64,000 nucleotides of DNA from Heliocidaris tuberculata. Taxonomy: Eukaryota > Echinodermata > Echinoidea > Camarodonta > Echinometridae. The notes under the pieces are model-generated. The model was not told the origin of the DNA. It saw only the letters and a program-made list of their open reading frames with translations, and searched no databases. The position numbers were made by a program, and so were the translations under genes. The stretch spans positions 14,175,468 to 14,239,467 of the forward strand of contig CM046847.1 of NCBI GenBank assembly GCA_025618425.1, given 5' to 3'. Positions 13,101-22,100 of the stretch are shown here, piece by piece. Every line of letters begins with the position of its first letter. Position 1 is the stretch's first letter.

Positions 13101-16100
13101 ATTTTACAGAATTTTGTTATCATAATGTACAGTTCACCTGTTTTTTTAACAGAAAATATCCATTGGAAGAATACAAATTTTCTTTTTTTTCCCAAGTTTT
13201 CTTTTACAGAACTCTAGGCAACTCCTTTAATTTTACAGCATACATATTATCACTATTTAAGGCTCATCTGTTTAATTACATACAATATGTATGCGATACA
13301 TAAAATTTCTCTTTAAAAAATAAAGACAGAAAAGTGCCTCATTCAGAATTTACAGGAGTCTTAGTTTTGCTACACATTTCAATTCAACTGTATTTTAACA
13401 GCGAATCTGCATGTGATAAATAAAATTCATTTTTAATAAATCAGAAACGGCGCTTGCAGAATTCTAAAGAACTCTTGTAATTTTACAACATCTATTTATT
13501 ACAATTTACAGCAAATCCGTTTAATAACATACAATCTACATGCCATAACTAAAATTCTTCTTTAAAAAATATGGACAGAAGAGTGCCTGGTTATGGGTTT
13601 ACAGGAGTCTTTTAGTTTAACTGTTTCTTTTCCTAATTTATTAAAGCTTTTCTGTAAATAGTGAATCTGCAGGTAAAAAAAATATTTAAAAAATAAAGAA
13701 AATCCAGCATGCTTGCAAAAGTCTCAAGAAATTCTGTAATTTTACAGCAGAATTAATAATTTACACGTAAACTGTTACATGTCATATTTTTTCATTAAAA
13801 ACATGAAATTTTCAAAATAGCAGTCTCTATAGAAATCTTACTGACCTGTCTATAGAAAACCTGTAAGATTAGTGAAAGAATGCATATATGCAAAACCACC
13901 ACCAAAAAAAATAAAGAAAACAGAAAGAACGCCTAGAGACTGCTGCAAGCACGTGCTTTAAATTTACAGATGCACGAGTCAGTCAAACAAACAATTGCAA
14001 CATTATTGTACTTTCTTAAAGGTTTATTCATCAATACCAATAACAAAACATGTAATAACTGATCTGCAAGGAACACAAATCAACAAAGACTTCAATAGTA
14101 GCGGATACATACTGTACAGCAAATGTAACAAAAACTGTAATGGACTAAATGGTGCCCCCCCCCCCCCCCTCCAAAAAAAAAAATGTCCGGCACATGCATT
14201 CTGGTACAGTAAGAGCACAATTATTGATACCATTGGGCAAGCAATATTTCATTAGTAAATGACCCCCAAATCACAAGATTTCAGCGAGAATTTTTGTTTT
14301 TAACACTTTATGCAAAGGCTTGTAAAGTAGTAAAATGCTGAAGGAATTCTTAAGTGCATGGCCCATACGGGGAATTTATTGAAGGAGTGATATCACTGCT
14401 TGCAAGTTTTTGCACAAAGTGTTGTAAAACAAACCAACACAAAAAATACTGAATCAAATTTGCTAATGAAAAGTTGCTCTTTCCAATGGTATCAATAATT
14501 TCTCTGCATCGAGCTGAACGGTGTAGCCTGGCATATTTGGGACCAACTTTGAAGTAGAGAGCTTTAGTAAGACACTTTGTAAGAATATTGACTGTTATGA
14601 GGAAAATGCACTCAACTTTGTTGAGAGCTTTTAGAAAAGGGCAGAAAACAAGATGGACACCAAAATATGTATAATGCATTTGTGACACGACAAAAATTCT
14701 CCCTTAAATTCTTATCTGAGGATTATTATTCAAGATATCTTTAGTGCACATGTATGCAGATGAAACACAACTGTACCTGTACCTAACATTTGATGATGGG
14801 AATTGCTCTTTGGCTCTTCATAGGATAGAAAAACTTAGGATAGAAAACTTCACAGCAAGCTTTTTACAAATTATTCTAAAACTGAAGTTCGTCACTTTCA
14901 TCAAATATTCTCTTAATAATATCCCACAAATCTGAGTAAAATAGGGCAGTCTATAATTCAGCTATTCAATACGACCCTTAATCTGGGTGTTAAGGATTTT
15001 TCTTACTTTGTTTCAAAATGTGGACTCCAGTTGGAAATCTGCCTTTCTAGCCATAGGGAAAATACAAAAATTTGTAGGTTTCTTGACCAAAACGCAACGC
15101 ATCGTCTCATCCATGTATATCGTCACAATAAGCACTGTGTGTAATAAAAGTTTGTTTGTGTGGATCATCACCATCTCAAAGAACATCTTGCAACCTAGTG
15201 GCGGAGGCATAAAAGAGCTGAACGTCTCCTAATCTGTTTTCCAGTCAGACTCAAATTCTATGATCCCGCGAAGGAGGGCAATTATCTTTGGAGACACAGC
15301 TGATTTCTTCTTCTTCTTTCCTCCACTCTTGACTGGCCCCTCAGGGTTGATGCCAATCAGTTCCCTGAAAATACATCACATATGTTATCTTGCAAAATAA
15401 TCTTTATACCTCTATTAAAAGAACTCCAAAAGTCTAACAATAAAATTGAAGACCTCGGTGGAAGAAGTACTTAAGTCCAAGAGTCAGAGTGCCTCATGAA
15501 AACGCTCCAATAGGATTTGTGTCCAAAGCGTACATGGCTGGTACACAAAGGGTTCATTGGACTTAGTTACTTCTTCCACTGAGGTCTTCAATTGCACATG
15601 GAAACCATACACATAATTAATTCATACGTATCATTCACATATTTCACACAAAATGAAGTTAGGAGCATGTCAGTGTGAATTACACAGAAGGGGGTAGGCA
15701 ATAAAACAAAGTTATTTTTAAAATTATTTGTTTATCCAATCAGCATAACTGCAAAATTCAGCCTTGTATTTTCACTCACACGTTCAGTTTCAAATTAACT
15801 TGACACATGCAAAGAATGGAATCCCCGAGATCCTTCATTTCATAACAAGGCAATTGCCATAATGTGTCTCGCCCATTCACGCAGAACAAATTAAAATGTT
15901 TGTTCTAACTCTCGAAAGTTTGTTGACCCCGCCTATGACCTTTGACACGTTGCACACCTGCCACCGATCGGAAATACCACACATTCAAAGTCTCCAGGAC
16001 TTTGTTCATATGCAAAATAGCATCCTCGCACCACAGTATAAAGGGTTACCAAAACCAGATTTCACGGGACAAAGCATGCAGATCAGGCGAATGACATGAC

Positions 16101-19100
16101 CCAAACTTGTTTAAGCATGACACTACAGAAGTATTATCTGACTTAATGCGGATGTGTTTTCCACATAATTGAGAACAAAGAGCCTTTAAGGCAAAGAAAA
16201 CGGCCTTCAATTCCAAGACATTAATATGACAAATTTTCTCGTCTTCGGTCCATTGACCCTGTGTTGTAAAAATTATTGGTCGGGCAGAAAGCGCCCCACC
16301 CATCAAGTGATGCATCCGTTTCTAATTCCAAATCAAAATACCTTCGAATTGGAGAGAAAGAATTCTGGACATTATTTGCCCACCAAATAAGAGCATGTTT
16401 CGCTCGAAATGATAAAACCATTAACGACTCGTAATTGCGGTGCTCCTGTGCAACAAGAACAGCGAAGTTTCTAAGAAGTGCATTGTTTTTCTCAATTTCT
16501 AAATCCCTCCTGAAAATGGCTCCGTAAGGTAAGGCTATCTCCGCGGCAAGCATCATTCCTATTACACGTGCAACTTCACGGATTTTAGCCTCGTATTTTC
16601 CAGCGAGGGCATGACAAACACTAATGATAGAATCACGTTTCTTTTTCGGCAAAGAAACAGTCATATGACAAGAATCAATATAGTTATATGAAATGTGACC
16701 CAAATTACGGAGAGAAGCAATGAGAGGTTTTAGTACCTTAGTGAATACTCTAGGGGCACTGGCGAGGCCAAATGGTAAAACACAAAATTGAAATAGTTTG
16801 CCTAACCACTGGAAGCGAAGATATTTGCGGTGCTCCTGTGCAATAAGAACAGCGAAATAAGCATCTTTCAAATCAATACATGCAAAAAAGCAATTTGGTT
16901 CTACCAAAAGGAGAGCCGAATCGAAAGTTTCCATTTTGAAATGATGATAAGAAACAAAATTGTTCAGGTTTTTCAAGTTGATAACGGGTCTAAAAGAACC
17001 ATCTTTCTTGGGAGTTAAAAATATAGTGGAAATGAACTCCCCTTCTACATGGTTGCATGGCTCAATAGCTTTTTTGGTCAAGAGCTTAATGACTTCGAGA
17101 TTGATAAGATCCCGTTCCGAAGGTGAGAACGAAATTTCATTTGGAACGAAAGCTTGAAATGGCAAAGAGACAAATTCAATGTGATAATGTTGAATAGCGT
17201 CTAAGACCCATGGGTCAGACGTTAAAAACTTCCAATGATGGGCAAACAGTGCCAATCTGCCTCCAACACAAGGCAATTTAGATGAGGAAGAAGCTGACTT
17301 ACTTACTTCATCTACTTGGTTGACTTCTGACTGCTTTTCCGAGCCTTGAACCCCCATCCGTTGTCCTTCTGACGTCAATTCTGTCGATCGTTTGGGGTCT
17401 GCTGGAAATCAGAATGAGATCGCTTACGGTGAGCATACGGGGCGTGGCGAGATTGTTCAGAGGAAAAACCCCTGAAGAAGATGTGGGCGTCCGCTTAGGA
17501 GGCTAAGAAGAGTGACGTGCCGAAAGGCCAAGTCTGTGTGTATCCCGCAGCTCTTTACATTTTTGCGGTAGATTATCCCCAAAGAGAAAAGAAGAAGACG
17601 AAGCCTGCTGCGCATCTTCTGAGCAGAGAGACCGGAACGCCACATTGAGTTCTGGTCTTATCAGTTCCAAATTATCAGCTTCAAATTCAGTTCTACGTTC
17701 GCCGTACCGATGAAAGAAATTGCGTCTAAAATAAATCTAGACAATTCCTGACGATTAATGGGATCTTCTCCGTTCGGCAGAAGCTGATCTGCAGCCCGTA
17801 ACAAGGGTGTGGTAGCTGTAAGGAAAAGCTGTTGAATTTTCTGCAGCTTAGAATCTAAAACTTTAGATTCGGTCTTGAGAATTTGCCATACTTCCAAATT
17901 AACTCGGCATTGGGCAATGGAAGTACAATTAGCTGGTCTGGGATACTTCTCAAGCTTGTCCTTCAAAGTGCTGTCCTTTAGTTTAATGCGAAGGAGTTTA
18001 TTGGTGACGGAAGCCAAATTCTCACTGACGGGCTTGCCCACCCGCTCTGATTGACCGTCAATCAACCCGCTAAATTCACCAAGCACCCCGGTCTGGGCTC
18101 CATGAGATTCCTCATCAGAGGTGATAATCTCAACCGGCATATCAGGCCGATTATTCATTAGCGACATCACTGATGACTGTAGCGTGGAAACAGCTGCTGC
18201 CAATTCCATCACCGGTGAGCTTTGACTGGCGGGGGGTGCGCCCGCAGAAGCCGGGGTCGTGACGCCCTTATTACCTGTGCTGCTATTTGTACGTCAGGCT
18301 GAGCGGGGGGTGCGCCCGCAGCAGCAGGGGCCTTACGGCGACTCTTGGATGACTGCTTCGAAGGCTGAGCGGGGGGTACGCCCGTCAGTAGATATGCAGG
18401 GGAAGCACCTGCATCAGGCGGCACTCCAGTGCTACATGCGGGGGTTGCGCCCGCATCGCCTATACGGAAAGACCTTTTCCGAGAAAGAGAAGGTAGAGGT
18501 TCACCGCCTGCATCATCATTCTCCGCACTGCTGCCGGCGGCAAGGGACGGTAATTCGTCCGCCAGGGGAGAACAAGGCTGAAGCAGCTGTTCTAACTCCT
18601 TATCCAGATCAGTCATCTCCGTCAGGGCTGGAAGTAGAAGCGTAGATGTTGGTCGATGAAAGCGAAGGCGAGGCGTGTGGTGTGTCTCCAATCGGCCACA
18701 AAGATGTACACTGGTGTATGTGGCTTTGAGTGGGCCCTTTATACTGTGGTGCGAGGATGCTATTTTGCATATGAACAAAGGTTGCACACCTGCCACCGAT
18801 CGGAAATACCACACATTCAAAGTCTCCGGGACTTTGTTCATATGCAAAATAGCATCCTCGCACCAAAGTATAAAGGGCCCACTCAAAGCCACACACACCA
18901 GTGTTCAAAGACATGTGCAGGCTCATTCAAACACAAGGGAGGGGAAGAAATATTCAAACATTCGGAATATCTCATGCTCAAGACAACAACAATCAGTATA
19001 TAGGGAGGGACATGATTCCTCATATTAGGCTAATACTTAGTAGAATCACAATTAAACTTCAATATTAAATTTCATTTAAATCTCGTTTAATTTAATGATT

Positions 19101-22100
19101 CTACTTCGTAACGCCTAATTTATTCGGAATCATGTATGGGTTGCACACCTGCCACAGGCGACGATGATCATTCATACGTACCGCGTATATTACGATACTG
19201 AAAGTGCATATTGCTCTTGCGCGCGGATCAATCGCACGGTTGTTTGACCCGTTAACTCGTTGCCTCCGAGATACTGAATCCTATGGTTTATTACAGGGAC
19301 CATCCGGTTCCCGTAAGCAATGGGCTATTTTGTAGCGTGCATGCTCGGTTGCTCTAATTCATGCATATCCCCTGCACTAGACCCTATTAATTTATTCATT
19401 TTGGCGGCCAAAAAAAAAAGAAGAGAAAAACAAAAGCAACAGAAATCTGACGTGGGATCCGAAAACTTACACCAACTTCCAGACCCTTCCAGAAAAAAAA
19501 AAGTAGAAAAGAAAAAAAAAAAAAAAAAAATTAACAAACAAAAAACAAATAAATAGCAAAAAAAAACAAAAAAAAAAAACAACGAAAATAATAGGCCTAA
19601 TAATCTTCCAATACAATTTCAATGGGCTGTATTTTTCCCCCTGTATTTTGTGTGTGAGTGCATGTAGGGTATGTCATTGTGTGTGTATGTGTGCCATGTG
19701 TGCGTGGGCGTGTGGGTGTGTGTGTGTGTGTTTCTGACCGGATTTTTAATATGCTTGTTTATCTGATTGGGTTTGTTTTAGGGTTCCAAAGAAGAGCTGG
19801 CACCACTCACACCTCTTTGCTTCTACATAGAACCTTTTGAAAACGCACATGTTAGAGCTTTCTTTTGTTTTTCTAAATTTGTTTTAATAAATTTATATTC
19901 TAAAATTTCTATTCTAAATTTGTTATAATACCCTCAGAAATGACTACATGATAGGCACTGGTGAAATTCTGGATTCTCTTCGGTGACCGGTATGGTAGGC
20001 CTATAGCGCTATACCGGTCACCTCAGAGAATCCAGAATTTCAACCATAGCCTATCAGCTCATGATATATTTGATTAATATTTTTTCTGTTATTTTTCTTC
20101 TGAATTATTTGGAACGCCCACAAAACAAAAAAAACAAAAAAACACACTTCCAAACCAAGATTCTGTCAATGACATTTCTTTCAATCACTGCTTAATTACT
20201 GATGCATAATGCATTTGACAAAAGCCACTGGAATACCGCTTCACCAAAGATGTTCAGCTTCCTAAACTAGTGAAGTTGCATGCCTTGTATACATAATACC
20301 TGATCTGAAAGCATACAAATATCTTGCGCAAAAACGATTTTTTTTTTTTCATTTAGAAATCTGTTCTGTTAAATTTGCAGAAAATTTCCAGTTACTTCAA
20401 TATACAGAATCGTTCTGTCTTTTTATTTTCTGTAAATTCTTTATTTTTATTCGTTAGAAAAATGAGGTTTATTTTAAATAAACAAACACTTTAGAATTAC
20501 GAAAAATCTGCATAAGGGATCGGAAAGCATACAAATTTCCTGCAAAAAAACAAAATTTTCTTTTCACTTAGAGACCTGTTCTGTTAAATTGCAGAAAATT
20601 TCCAGTTACTTCAATGTACACTAATTGTTCTGTGTTTTTGTTTTCTGTAAATTCTTTATCTTTATTCGTTAAAAATGAGGTTTACTTTGAATAAACATAC
20701 ACTCTGGAATTACCGAAAATCTGCATTTGGAATCTGAAAGCATACAAATTTCTTGCACAAAACCGATTTTTTTTTTCATTAAGAAATCTGTTCTGTTAAA
20801 TTGCAGAAAATTTCCAGTTACTTCAATATACAGAATCGTTCTGTCTTTTTATTTTCTGTAAATTCTTTATTTTTATGCGTTAGAAAAATGAGGTTTATTT
20901 TAAATAAACAAACACTTTAGAATTACGAAAAATCTGCATAAGGGATCGGAAAGCATACAAATTTCCTGCAAAAAAACAAAATTTTCTTTTCATTTAGAAA
21001 CCTGTTCTGTTAAATTGCAGAAAATTGCAGAAAATTTCCAGTTACTTCAGTGTACAGAATGGTTCTGTGTTCTGTTTTCTGTAAATTCTTTATTTTTATT
21101 TGTTAAAAAATGAGGTTTACTTTGAATTAAAAAAAAATTCTTTAGAATTACCAAAATCTGTATATGGAATCTGAAAGATTACAAATTTTCTGTAAAAAAA
21201 AATAATTGTTCCTTTCTCTTACAAATATTTCCTGTTAAATTACAGAAAATCTGCTGTTACAACAATTTACAGAATGGTTCTGTATTTTTTTTCCTGTAAA
21301 ATCTTCTGTTTTTTTTAACAGTGTAAGGAGCTGTTGTTTTGAGTCAGTAGCCCACTGGTTGTCATCCTGATCCAAAAATATGTGTTAGTTGAACCTTTTA
21401 CAGTTAAGATCAGGGAGGGATGAATGGAGGGAGAATCAAGTCTTTCAAATTTGTCAAAACCTCTCAATAATATATCTAACACACACATGTAGGCTTGAAA
21501 GTTTTATTTTGCCTGTTCTTTTGTTAATTTTATTACCCATATTTCTTTATTCAATCTTGACAGTTTGTTGAACAGGACTTTGTTGAAGCAAGGAAGAGTG
21601 ACCCGAACAAAATGACACCAGAAGATTTCCAACATCTTCTTGTCATTACAAGGTGAGAACATGTTGAGTTTTTTTTTTAATGTAAATCACAAAATTCATC
21701 TTAGTATGCCTGGCAGAAGGGTGCAAATACTCCTTTTGTCATTTTTATAAGGTGTTTAGTTTTGATTGCCAAAGTATTAATATCCCTGTTGATGATAGGG
21801 TTGATGTATGTACTGAAATGATGTGTAAATGTAATCAAAGAACAGTCAAAATCTTAGAATGTGTTTTTCTCGACAATGCATTTTAAGCAACCAGACAATG
21901 CATTTTGTTGTAATGATTTCTAAATCTGTCCAAATATGAAAGCTTTCACATTGTTTGTCTGACATATAACCAACTGTTATTTGTAAAGGGAATGATGGAA
22001 ATAAAAAGAAAATTGTAAGTGGAGACCCCACAAATTCACTTGCAAACTAAATTTATCATTATGTTCCTATTTTAAGATGAAGGATAAATTGTACATGTTT

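Larger units (their letters stand above)
15949..19155 (-). mobile_element. Decayed DIRS-like tyrosine-recombinase retroelement
   Basis: On the minus strand the order is gag-like frame(s) (18898-17661), reverse transcriptase (17378-16221) and RNase H (16315-16046). Copies of GTTGCACACCTGCCAC occur at 15949, 18781 and 19140. A longer shared segment (CCGATCGGAAATACCACAC through CATCCTCGCACCA) lies at 15961-16041 and 18793-18874. Split direct plus inverted repeats of this kind are characteristic of DIRS-type elements. No tyrosine recombinase frame is present, so the 3' part is deleted. Exact outer boundaries are uncertain. Confidence 0.7.
13033..21323. mobile_element. 8.3 kb composite structure with CACTGTTA inverted ends
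   Basis: The left end is CACTGTTAGAAAAATTCT. The right end, read inverted, is CACTGTTAAAAAAAACAG. Both are directly bordered by TA (13031-13032 and 21324-21325), as for a TA-duplicating DNA transposon. About 1 kb of degenerate, AT-rich repeated units with TTTACAG and CTGTAAA motifs lies inside each end. The interior holds a LINE RT scrap (14.7 kb), an orphan minus-strand exon-like frame (15229-15364), a DIRS-like element and several hairpins. No transposase was recognised. That this is a single transposon is inference from its ends and symmetry. Confidence 0.45.
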
